From an uncultured Eubacteriales bacterium (GTDB taxonomy: Bacteria; Bacillota; Clostridia; Oscillospirales; Oscillospiraceae): a DNA stretch of 12,063 bases. The stretch lies in NCBI GenBank assembly GCA_900549885.1, contig URQA01000075.1:1-12063 (forward strand), written 5' to 3'. Position numbers and translations under genes: made by a program. Shown one piece after another: positions 1 through 5,755 of this stretch (positions are counted from its first letter, which is position 1; the number at the start of each line of letters is the position of its first letter). The notes under the pieces were generated by a model. It was given only the letters and a program-made list of their open reading frames with translations, made no database searches and was not told the DNA's origin.

Positions 1-430
1 GGAGCGGGCGCTGGAGGCCATGGCCTTGGCCGGCCTGCCAGAGCCGGAGAAGCTGTATGGCTGCTATCCACACCAGCTGTCCGGCGGCATGCGGCAGCGG
101 GTGATGATCGCCGCGGCTCTGGTGCTGCGTCCGCGGCTGCTCATCGCCGATGAGCCGACTACCGCCCTGGATGTGACCATCCAGGCTCAGATCCTGGACA
201 CCCTGAAGGAGATCAACCGCAGAGAAGGCACTGCCATCTTGTTCATCTCCCATGACCTGGGGGTGGTAAGGACCCTGTGTCAGCGGGTGGTGGTGATGCG
301 CCATGGGCTCATCGTGGAGGAAGGACCGGTGGATCAGGTATTTTACCACCCCCGGGAGGAGTACACCCAACAGCTCATCGCCGCCCGGCCCACCCGGAAA
401 AAACTGAAAGGGGATAGCGGCCATGGCTGA
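1..430 (+). CDS. Dipeptide/nickel-type ABC importer ATPase, DppD/NikD-like (3' part)
   Basis: The reading frame is open from base 2, so the gene starts outside the window; about 142 C-terminal residues are visible. It is the ATP-hydrolysing subunit of an ABC importer of the peptide/nickel family and would act on the inner face of the membrane. Visible motifs in order are the signature LSGGMRQR, Walker B LLIADEPTTALD with its catalytic Glu, and the H-loop FISHD. The Walker A part is missing because of the window edge. The end, HPREEYTQQLIAA followed by a basic tail, is a shortened version of the oligopeptide-ATPase C-terminal region; no long cysteine-bearing extension follows, which is closer to NikD-size proteins than to full DppD. 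The stop overlaps the next gene by 8 bases, so the two ATPases are translationally coupled and probably form a heterodimer. The substrate cannot be told from the ATPase alone. Confidence 0.9.
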   Translation, partial: ERALEAMALAGLPEPEKLYGCYPHQLSGGMRQRVMIAAALVLRPRLLIADEPTTALDVTIQAQILDTLKEINRREGTAILFISHDLGVVRTLCQRVVVMRHGLIVEEGPVDQVFYHPREEYTQQLIAARPTRKKLKGDSGHG

Positions 431-1154
431 TCCCATTCTGGAAATTCAAAACTTGAACAGCTGGTACGGCAAGGGAAGGGATCGCCGCCAAGTGCTCAAA
501 GATGTCTCCCTCACCCTGGCGCCTGGGGAGGCTCTTGGGGTGGTGGGAGAGTCCGGCTCGGGCAAGACTACCCTGGCCAAGTGCGTGCTGGGCATCGTCA
601 CCGATTACCAGGGCACCCTGAAGGTGAACAGCCAGCGGCCCCAGATGGTGTTCCAGGATCCCTACGGTTCCCTGAACCCCGCCCGGACGGTGGGGTGGTT
701 TTTGGAGGAGGCCCTGCAGGCCTCCGGCGTAAAGCGCAGGGAGGAGCGCCGGGACCGGGCGATCACCATGCTCTGCCAGGTGGGGCTGGATGAGGAACAT
801 TATGGGCGCAGGCCCGCCCAGCTCTCCGGCGGGCAGCGCCAACGCGTGTCCATCGCCGCCGCTCTTATTCAGGGCAGTAAGCTCATTGTGCTGGACGAGC
901 CGGTGTCCGCCCTGGATGTCACGCTCCAGGCCCAGATCCTCCAGCTGCTGGCCGACCTGCGGGAGAAATTCCAGCTGTCCTATCTGTTCATCTCCCATGA
1001 TCTGGCGGTGGTTTACCAGCTGTGCGACCGGGTGGCGGTAATGACCGGCGGGCAGATTGTGGAAGAAGGGGACGCGGATACAGTGTATGACCATCCTCAA
1101 CACCCATATACCCAAAAGCTGCTGGCCGCGTCTCTGGCGCTGGGCGAGGGCTGA
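423..1154 (+). CDS. Dipeptide/nickel-type ABC importer ATPase, DppF/NikE-like
   Basis: This 243-residue protein is the second ATPase subunit of the same importer. Seen in order: Walker A GESGSGKTT (residues 42-50), Q-loop MVFQDPYGSLNP (75-86), signature LSGGQRQR (134-141), Walker B LIVLDEP with catalytic Glu159, D-loop SALD, H-loop SHD (191-193) and a short HPQHPYTQKLL end. The sites look competent. The length fits NikE-type subunits rather than the roughly 320-residue DppF/OppF. Only about 25 residues separate Walker A from the Q-loop, shorter than usual for the family. The ATG at 423 lies inside the preceding gene, with GGGG about nine bases upstream. It is the last gene of its operon, since a strong hairpin follows 16 bases after the stop. 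Peptide or nickel import are both possible. Confidence 0.92.
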   Translation: MADPILEIQNLNSWYGKGRDRRQVLKDVSLTLAPGEALGVVGESGSGKTTLAKCVLGIVTDYQGTLKVNSQRPQMVFQDPYGSLNPARTVGWFLEEALQASGVKRREERRDRAITMLCQVGLDEEHYGRRPAQLSGGQRQRVSIAAALIQGSKLIVLDEPVSALDVTLQAQILQLLADLREKFQLSYLFISHDLAVVYQLCDRVAVMTGGQIVEEGDADTVYDHPQHPYTQKLLAASLALGEG

Positions 1155-1169
1155 CAGAAGAGAATAACG

Positions 1170-1206
1170 GCACCGGGCCTGGAGGAAGCGCCTCCAGGCC
1201 CGGTGC
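1170..1206. terminator. Hairpin terminator shared by convergent genes
   Basis: A perfect 16-base stem (1170-1185 with 1191-1206) closes a five-base loop AAGCG. It sits 16 bases after the stop of the + strand ATPase gene and 6 bases after the stop of the convergent - strand gene. Read on the - strand it is followed by a pyrimidine-rich TTATTCTCTTCT; on the + strand the following bases are not a T-run. Bidirectional termination is inferred. Confidence 0.75.
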
Positions 1207-1211
1207 TGTGT

Positions 1212-1796
1212 CTAGAGAAATTGGTAGAAAAGTCCATCTCTGGTGCTGTACCAGTACAGCGTGCCGTGCCGCCGCCGGGGCAGGCGCAGCTGAAAGTCCC
1301 ACTCGGGGTAGTGCTTGGTGATTTGGACGCTGTCCCCCAAGGCAAAGGCGGTGAAGGACAGGTGGCAGTTTTTGGTCATTGGGTGATGGCTGGTGAGGTA
1401 CCACTCATCCTCCACCGATTCCACCACCAGCTTGTGGGCCTCATCCGCCTTTTGGGCGGTCAGCGGGGCCAGGGGCCTGCCGCAGCAGCTGACTTGGGCG
1501 TTGCCGGTGGATGTGGTGATGCTGCCGCAGTCAGGGCAGACAAAAAATTGGATGCGCTTCATATTTCCCGGGACCGGGTCGTTGTCCGGCACTTCCCCGG
1601 TGAGCAGGCAGCCCATCTCTACGCCCAGAGCCTGGGACAGAGCGGGCAGCAGGGACAGGTCCGGGGCGCCACCCCCCGTCTCCCATTTGGACACGGCCTT
1701 GGGGCTGACGCCGACAGCCTGGGCCAGCCGGGCCTGGGTCATGCTCCGGCTCATCCGCAGCCGGCGGATGAGAGCGCCAGTCTTTCCACAGTCCAT
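1212..1796 (-). CDS. XRE-family HTH protein fused to a degenerate desulfoferrodoxin-like domain
   Basis: The 194-residue product has two parts. Residues 8-62 are an XRE/Cro-type helix-turn-helix (recognition segment around SPKAVSKWE), so it should bind DNA. Residues 84-194 resemble desulfoferrodoxin/superoxide reductase. CPDC (87-90) and CC (104-105) match the rubredoxin-like iron centre I. HPMT (138-141) and the terminal YSTRDGLF (183-190) match the catalytic centre II region. Against the known Dfx ligands (His49, His69, His75, Cys116, His119), His121 and His138 are kept but the others read Cys144, Ser184 and Asp187, so superoxide reductase activity is probably lost. A redox- or iron-sensing regulator is the inferred role. 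The ATG at 1796 has a strong AGGAGGTG site six bases upstream. A promoter lies at 1894-1922 with a large hairpin between it and the start. Target genes are unknown. Confidence 0.85.
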   Translation of the reverse strand: MDCGKTGALIRRLRMSRSMTQARLAQAVGVSPKAVSKWETGGGAPDLSLLPALSQALGVEMGCLLTGEVPDNDPVPGNMKRIQFFVCPDCGSITTSTGNAQVSCCGRPLAPLTAQKADEAHKLVVESVEDEWYLTSHHPMTKNCHLSFTAFALGDSVQITKHYPEWDFQLRLPRRRHGTLYWYSTRDGLFYQFL

Positions 1797-1828
1797 GGTT
1801 CACCTCCTGGTTGGTTGTCTCAAAACGC

Positions 1829-1873
1829 GGGCCGCAGCCCCTGGTGGGTTCCTTCCACCGGGGGCTGCGGCCC
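1829..1873 (-). terminator. Long hairpin: copA terminator and/or leader attenuator of the HTH gene
   Basis: Arms 1829-1847 and 1855-1873 pair over 19 positions with a single non-Watson-Crick pair and a seven-base loop. On the - strand the hairpin is followed by GCGTTTTGAGAC, a weak U-tract starting three bases out. It lies 73 bases after the copA stop and could end copA transcription. It also lies downstream of the promoter at 1894-1922, so transcripts of the HTH gene must pass through it; attenuation is possible but unproven. Confidence 0.6.
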
Positions 1874-1893
1874 TGTTTGGTGAGGATGGACCT

Positions 1894-1922
1894 ATCATAC
1901 CCTAGAGAAAGGGAAATAGCAA
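1894..1922 (-). promoter_or_regulatory. Predicted sigma-A promoter of the HTH gene
   Basis: On the - strand, -35 TTGCTA (1917-1922), a 17-base spacer and -10 TATGAT (1894-1899) predict a start near 1887. That is about 90 bases upstream of the ATG at 1796, giving a leader that contains the 1829-1873 hairpin. The -35 overlaps the edge of a small TCCACG-GAG-CGTGGA inverted repeat (1923-1937) that could be an operator or a weak copA terminator. Confidence 0.55.
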
Positions 1923-1945
1923 TCCACGGAGCGTGGACATTTCCC

Positions 1946-4522
1946 TTACTGGATGGAGGTCACCTCATACCCCGCCTCGGTGATAGCGGCGCGGATGGCG
2001 TCGTCCGACACCTCGCCGGTGACGATGGCGGTCTTGGAGTCCAGGTCCACCGTGGCGGTGACGCCGGGCAAGTCGTTCAGGGCCTTGGTCACGTGCTTGA
2101 CGCAGTTCTGGCACATCATGCCTTCCACAATAATTTTCTTTTCCATACTTTTTTCTTCTCCTTTCAGATTGGGGACGGCACAGCCGTCAGATTTACAGGT
2201 CGGAGGGATGGCGCATCCGCTGTCTGCCCCCTCGCAGGGGCAGGGAAGCTGGATGCTGGGCTTGAAGAACCGCAGGCGCAGGGCATTGGTCACCACGCAA
2301 ACCGAGCTGAGGCTCATGGCCGCAGCGGCGAACATGGGGGAGAGCTGGAGCTGGAATAGGGGGTAGAACACTCCGGCAGCGATGGGGATGCAGATGATGT
2401 TGTAGAAAAAGGCCCAGAACAGGTTCTGCTTGATGTTGCGAATGGTAGCCCGAGATAACTCTACGGCGGTGACTGCGTCGGCCAGGTCGCTCTTCATCAG
2501 CACAATGTCCGCCGATTCGATGGCCACGTCGGTGCCCGCCCCGATGGCCAGACCCACATCCGCCCGGGCCAGAGCGGGAGCGTCGTTGATGCCGTCGCCC
2601 ACCATAGCTACCTTCTCGCCCTGGGCCTGGAGGGCGGCGACCTGCCGCTCCTTATCGGCGGGGAGCACCTCGGCAATGACCTGGGTGAGTCCCAGCTCTT
2701 TGCCGATGGCGTCGGCGGTGCGCCGGTTGTCTCCGGTGAGCATGACCACCTTGAGTCCCAGCTTCTGAAGGCCCTCAATGGCAGCCTGGCTGGTGGGCTT
2801 CACCGTGTCGGCCACGGCAATGATGCCGATGGGGGTGCCGTCTTGGACAAAGAATAGGGGAGTCTTGCCCTGCTGGGCGAGCTGGTCTGCGATCATGTGG
2901 TCCTGCCCCAAGTCCACTCCCGCGTCAAACAACATGGCGGCGTTGCCGGCCAGGTAGTGCCCGCCCTGGATGTCTCCCTCCACGCCCTTGCCATGGACGG
3001 CCCGGAAGCCGGAGACGGGAGCCAGAGGGATGCTCCGGCGCTGGGCCTCCTCCACGATGGCGGCCCCCAGAGGATGTTCCGAGGGCTTTTCCAGACTGGC
3101 GGCCACACAGAGTAGCTCCTCAGTGGTGGTGGAACCCAAAGGATACAGGTCGGTCACCCTGGGCTTACCCTGGGTGACGGTGCCCGTCTTGTCCAAAACC
3201 ACGGTGGTCACTGAGCGCAGGGTTTCCAGCCCCTCGGCGGATTTAATGAGGATGCCGTATTCCGCGCCCTTCCCGGTACCAACCATGATGGCCACGGGGG
3301 TGGCCAGGCCCAGGGCGCAGGGACAGGAGATGACCAGCACCGCCACGGCTGAGGTGAGGGCCTGCTCCACACTGTGGCCGGTGGCCAGCCAGACCACGGC
3401 GGTGACCATGGCGATGCCCATGACCACCGGAACGAATACTCCGGCCACTTTGTCCGCCAGCTTGGCAATGGGAGCCTTTGAAGAGGCAGCCTCATCCACC
3501 AGCCGGATCATCTGGGCCAGGGTGGTGTTCTCCCCTACCCGGGTGGCACGGAGGGTGAGAACACCCGACTTGTTGATGGAAGCTGAGATGACGGTGTCCC
3601 CAGGGCCTTTGTCCACGGGGATGGATTCGCCGGTGAGGGCGGACTCATCCACAGTGGATTCTCCCTCCACCACCACGCCGTCCACAGGCACCGAGCCGCC
3701 GGGACGAACCAACACCAAGTCGCCCGTCTGAACCTGCTCCACGGGAATCTCTTCTTCTATTCCGCTTCGGAGGACAGTGGCAGTCTTGGGAGACAGATCC
3801 ATAAGCCGGGAGATGGCCTGTCCAGTTTTGCCCTTGGAGCGGGTTTCTAGGTATTTGCCCACGGTGATGAGGGTGACAATCATGGCGGCGGACTCGAAAT
3901 AGAGGTCCATAGAGTACCGCTCCACCACCGCCAGGTCTCCATGGCCCAACCCCCAGCCGATAAAGTACAGGGCAGCAACGCCATAGACCACGGCGGCGGC
4001 GGAGCCCACAGCGATGAGAGAATCCATATTGGGGGAGAGGTGGAACAGGGTCTTGAAGCCCACCCGGAAGTACTTCTGATTGATGATGAGAGTGGGGACG
4101 GTGAGCAGAAACAAGGTCAAGGCGTATACCATGGCGTTTTCCGTGCCATGGAAAAAGGCGGGGATAGGCCAACCCATCATATGCCCCATGGACAGGTAGA
4201 ACAAGGGGATCAGAAATACCAGCGACCAGATGAGACGCAGTCGCATATTTTTCAGGTCCTCCTCCATGGCGTGAGCGGCGGGGCGTGCCCGGACCTCGGA
4301 GCTGGACGGTCCAGTTTGGGGCAGAGAGGCTCCGTAGCCTGACTTCACCACGGCGGCGATGATGTCATCAGCGGTCATATCTCCCTGCCAGTCCACCGTC
4401 ATGGTACCGGAGAGTAGATTGACGTTGACCTCAGACACGCCCGCCAGCTTGCGTACCGCCTTATCCACATGGGCAGAGCACGCCGAGCAGGTCATGCCGG
4501 TGACGATAAACTTTTGCTTCAT
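1946..4522 (-). CDS. copA: Copper-exporting P1B-1 ATPase CopA with C-terminal CopZ-like domain
   Basis: This 858-residue membrane protein would pump Cu(I) out of the cytoplasm using ATP. In order: an N-terminal heavy-metal domain with GMTCSAC (residues 9-15); membrane helices from about 97; actuator TGES (297-300); the copper-site CPC (400-402) in the sixth helix; phosphorylation site DKTGT (Asp444); SEHP (481-484); TGDN; GDGINDAP (642-649); then FYN..CIP and MSLSSVCVVTNALRL in helices 7-8. The last two, with CPC, indicate Cu(I)/Ag(I) specificity. After helix 8 comes a cysteine-rich linker (761-781) and a second heavy-metal domain (793-858) with GMMCQNC. An in-frame ATG 75 bases upstream was rejected because the ATG at 4522 has AGGAGG seven bases ahead and starts exactly at the metal domain. 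It lies downstream of csoR on the same strand, with no clear promoter of its own, so it is probably co-transcribed and derepressed by copper. Confidence 0.96.
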   Translation of the reverse strand: MKQKFIVTGMTCSACSAHVDKAVRKLAGVSEVNVNLLSGTMTVDWQGDMTADDIIAAVVKSGYGASLPQTGPSSSEVRARPAAHAMEEDLKNMRLRLIWSLVFLIPLFYLSMGHMMGWPIPAFFHGTENAMVYALTLFLLTVPTLIINQKYFRVGFKTLFHLSPNMDSLIAVGSAAAVVYGVAALYFIGWGLGHGDLAVVERYSMDLYFESAAMIVTLITVGKYLETRSKGKTGQAISRLMDLSPKTATVLRSGIEEEIPVEQVQTGDLVLVRPGGSVPVDGVVVEGESTVDESALTGESIPVDKGPGDTVISASINKSGVLTLRATRVGENTTLAQMIRLVDEAASSKAPIAKLADKVAGVFVPVVMGIAMVTAVVWLATGHSVEQALTSAVAVLVISCPCALGLATPVAIMVGTGKGAEYGILIKSAEGLETLRSVTTVVLDKTGTVTQGKPRVTDLYPLGSTTTEELLCVAASLEKPSEHPLGAAIVEEAQRRSIPLAPVSGFRAVHGKGVEGDIQGGHYLAGNAAMLFDAGVDLGQDHMIADQLAQQGKTPLFFVQDGTPIGIIAVADTVKPTSQAAIEGLQKLGLKVVMLTGDNRRTADAIGKELGLTQVIAEVLPADKERQVAALQAQGEKVAMVGDGINDAPALARADVGLAIGAGTDVAIESADIVLMKSDLADAVTAVELSRATIRNIKQNLFWAFFYNIICIPIAAGVFYPLFQLQLSPMFAAAAMSLSSVCVVTNALRLRFFKPSIQLPCPCEGADSGCAIPPTCKSDGCAVPNLKGEEKSMEKKIIVEGMMCQNCVKHVTKALNDLPGVTATVDLDSKTAIVTGEVSDDAIRAAITEAGYEVTSIQ
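2144..2164 (-). promoter_or_regulatory. Internal ribosome site and ATG before the CopZ-like domain of copA
   Basis: Inside copA, AAAGGAG (2158-2164) lies 11 bases before an in-frame ATG (2144-2146). Starting there would make a free 66-residue CopZ-like protein (bases 1946-2146) beginning MEKKIIVEGMMCQNC. The domain boundary coincides with the ATG, and the A-rich spacer should be unstructured. Dual translation, or a past fusion of separate copA and copZ genes, is inferred; spacing is slightly long but acceptable. Confidence 0.5.
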
Positions 4523-4847
4523 GAAAATGCCTCCTGTTTTGGCTTGGACGGTAGAGCTGTGCGCCTTAGTCCCGCGCCAGGCCAGGCGCGTGGGCAAGGT
4601 GGCGGTCTACCTCGGTTCCGGCCAGCGGCAGCGAAACGAGCGAGTAGGGAGTGTCCCTCTTACTTACGCTGGAAAGAGGAACGCGCGCTTTGCTGACACT
4701 CCCGCGAATGGTTGGGAGGCCGGGGGTGCAGGCGCTTGGGACAGGATCGCCTTTGGCCGTGTCACGCCGCGCCCATCCACCGGCGATTCTTTGGTTTCTT
4801 ACTGAACGCTCAGAAAGAAACCTGGCGCTCGGCGAAATGGAATCTTA
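4523..4847. repeat. Structured 325-base csoR-copA gap, possible dispersed intergenic element
   Basis: No credible gene lies here. Three inverted repeats are visible. First, CGCGCC/GGCGCG at 4573-4590. Second, GGGAGTGTC (4647-4655) with GACACTCCC (4695-4703), enclosing CCTCTT (4656-4661)/AAGAGG (4674-4679). Third, GGTTTCTT (4793-4800) with AAGAAACC (4815-4822), extended by CTGA/TCAG around an ACGC loop. None is followed by a T-run in either direction, so they are not ordinary terminators. No convincing promoter for copA was seen. The density of palindromes suggests a mobile or dispersed repeat inserted between csoR and copA, or a structured leader; this is inference. Confidence 0.45.
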
Positions 4848-5108
4848 TCACAGCATCTTTCCCAGGGCACTGACTAGTTCGTCAATTTTTTCGGCTCGTT
4901 CCGCCTCATCCTTTGCGTGCTCTACACAGTGCTTGAGGTGAGCGGCGAGAATCTCTTTATTCACCCGGCGCAGCATGGCGTCGGCGGCCAGCACCTGCTG
5001 GGAAATGTCCATACAGTAGCGGTCCTCTTCCACCATTTTGATAATGCCATCCAGCTGCCCACGGGCAGTTTTCAGCAGCCGGAGCACGGTTTTTTGGTCT
5101 GCCTGCAT
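4848..5108 (-). CDS. csoR: Copper-sensing transcriptional repressor CsoR
   Basis: The 86-residue, all-helical protein is a CsoR/RcnR-family repressor that releases DNA when it binds Cu(I). The Cu(I) ligand triad is present with exact family spacing: Cys32, His57 and Cys61 correspond to Cys36, His61 and Cys65 of the Mycobacterium tuberculosis protein. The second-shell Tyr31 and Glu77 also match Tyr35 and Glu81. This argues against a nickel, formaldehyde or persulfide-sensing relative. The start at 5108 has GGAGGG seven bases upstream; a longer in-frame start at 5186 was rejected because the extra residues are not family-like. Upstream are a consensus promoter (5219-5247) and a C6-T-G6 operator (5198-5212), so it should repress itself. 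Downstream on the same strand lies copA, its expected target, 325 bases away. Confidence 0.96.
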   Translation of the reverse strand: MQADQKTVLRLLKTARGQLDGIIKMVEEDRYCMDISQQVLAADAMLRRVNKEILAAHLKHCVEHAKDEAERAEKIDELVSALGKML

Positions 5109-5197
5109 TGAAATCCCTCCAAAGCATTGATCTGCTAATCCCGCAGAGCGGGAAAACAAGGTGAATGACGTGCCAGCCTTGGACAACCGACAGAAAC

Positions 5198-5212
5198 ACC
5201 CCCCTGGGGGGT
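5198..5212. promoter_or_regulatory. CsoR operator
   Basis: The sequence ACCCCCCTGGGGGGT is a perfect inverted repeat around one central T, with the G/C tracts typical of CsoR binding sites. It begins about seven bases downstream of the -10 box of the csoR promoter, covering the predicted transcription start, so bound CsoR would block initiation. No second copy was found before copA. Confidence 0.85.
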
Positions 5213-5218
5213 AGTGTT

Positions 5219-5247
5219 ATCCTACTATATAAATAGGAGTTTGTCAA
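5219..5247 (-). promoter_or_regulatory. Promoter of csoR (and probably copA)
   Basis: On the - strand a perfect -35 TTGACA (5242-5247), a 17-base spacer and -10 TAGGAT (5219-5224) predict a start near 5212. The leader to the csoR ATG is roughly 104 bases. A CsoR operator lies directly over the predicted start. Confidence 0.8.
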
Positions 5248-5257
5248 GAGGAAAATG

Positions 5258-5290
5258 AAAAATGTCCCCGCTGTCAGCGGGGACATTTTT
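5258..5290. terminator. Intrinsic terminator of the DUF378 gene, bidirectional
   Basis: A 14-base perfect stem (5258-5271 with 5277-5290) encloses TGTCA, with A-tracts on one side and T-tracts on the other, so it works on either strand. It begins two bases after the DUF378 stop and shields the csoR promoter, whose -35 lies 11 bases beyond it. Confidence 0.9.
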
Positions 5291-5291
5291 G

Positions 5292-5510
5292 TTATGCGCC
5301 CTGGTGGCGTTCCTCATACGTCGGGCGGAACAGCAGGGTCAGGCACCACAGGGCGGCCAGAGCCACCACCACATAGATGGCCCGGGCGATCCAGGTGCCG
5401 GATCCGCCGCAGATGAAGGCCACAAGGTCGAAATTGAACAGGCCGATGGCGCCCCAGTTGAGGCCGCCGATAATGGCCAGCGTCAGTGCGAGCTTGTCTA
5501 AAAACATCAT
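5292..5510 (-). CDS. DUF378 (YuzA-like) small membrane protein
   Basis: This 72-residue hydrophobic protein matches the DUF378 family. The typical N-terminal core IIGGLNWGAIGLFNFDLV (residues 13-30) forms the first membrane segment, followed by a Gly-rich turn and a second segment (about 41-61), ending in a charged tail YEERHQ. The family has no established function. Two adjacent ATG codons are possible: 5510 (five bases after AAGGAGG) and 5507 (eight bases, better spacing). A longer start at 5546 would put 12 unrelated residues before the core and was rejected. The gene is transcribed alone: a terminator follows directly and a divergent tetR lies upstream. No convincing promoter could be picked in the 245-base divergent gap. 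Confidence 0.85.
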   Translation of the reverse strand: MMFLDKLALTLAIIGGLNWGAIGLFNFDLVAFICGGSGTWIARAIYVVVALAALWCLTLLFRPTYEERHQGA

Positions 5511-5688
5511 GCAAACCTCCTTATGCGCAAGGGTAGTTTGTGACAAGCTAGATCAACTTATGCTGAAAAAATTTTCAAATCAAAAACCGGACCATCTCGT
5601 TTGTCTCAAAACACGCTTTGGTCGGAGGCGTTGAGGCCGACGGACTGGGAAGAAAGGATGCCAACCAGTTGTCCCGATGAATTTAGCC

Positions 5689-5717
5689 TTGACAGTCCAG
5701 CAGGCATCTGCTATATT
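5689..5717 (+). promoter_or_regulatory. Promoter of the TetR gene
   Basis: A perfect -35 TTGACA (5689-5694), a 17-base spacer and -10 TATATT (5712-5717), with an extended TG one base before the -10, predict a start near 5724. It is among the strongest promoters in the window and is directly followed by a palindromic operator. Confidence 0.85.
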
Positions 5718-5727
5718 ATAACAGTGA

Positions 5728-5746
5728 TATATAACGATGTTATATA
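5728..5746. promoter_or_regulatory. Probable TetR autoregulatory operator
   Basis: TATATAAC and GTTATATA form a perfect 8-base inverted repeat separated by GAT, starting a few bases after the predicted transcription start and ending nine bases before the ATG at 5756. A third half-site, TTATAAC (5716-5722), overlaps the -10 box. The place and symmetry fit a dimeric TetR repressor binding its own promoter; binding is inferred. Confidence 0.65.
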
Positions 5747-5755
5747 GGAGGGAGC

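Noticed and set aside
375..1115. Open frame of 246 codons on the - strand opposite the ABC ATPase gene
   Set aside because: It overlaps a clear ATPase gene with intact motifs; its product is low-complexity and unlike a known fold.
4560..4620. Separate promoter for copA (TTGCCC with GACTAA)
   Set aside because: Both boxes are poor and the region is very GC-rich; co-transcription with csoR fits better.
4359..4805. Open frame on the + strand across the copA start and the csoR-copA gap
   Set aside because: Half is antisense to copA and half crosses hairpin sequence; no ribosome site or recognisable domain.
4793..4822. Hairpin after csoR as an intrinsic terminator
   Set aside because: There is no T-run on either side, so it is treated as part of a structured gap.
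5511..5688. CRISPR, insertion sequence or attachment site in the divergent gap
   Set aside because: No repeated spacers, transposase fragments or direct repeats of tRNA ends were seen here or elsewhere in the window.
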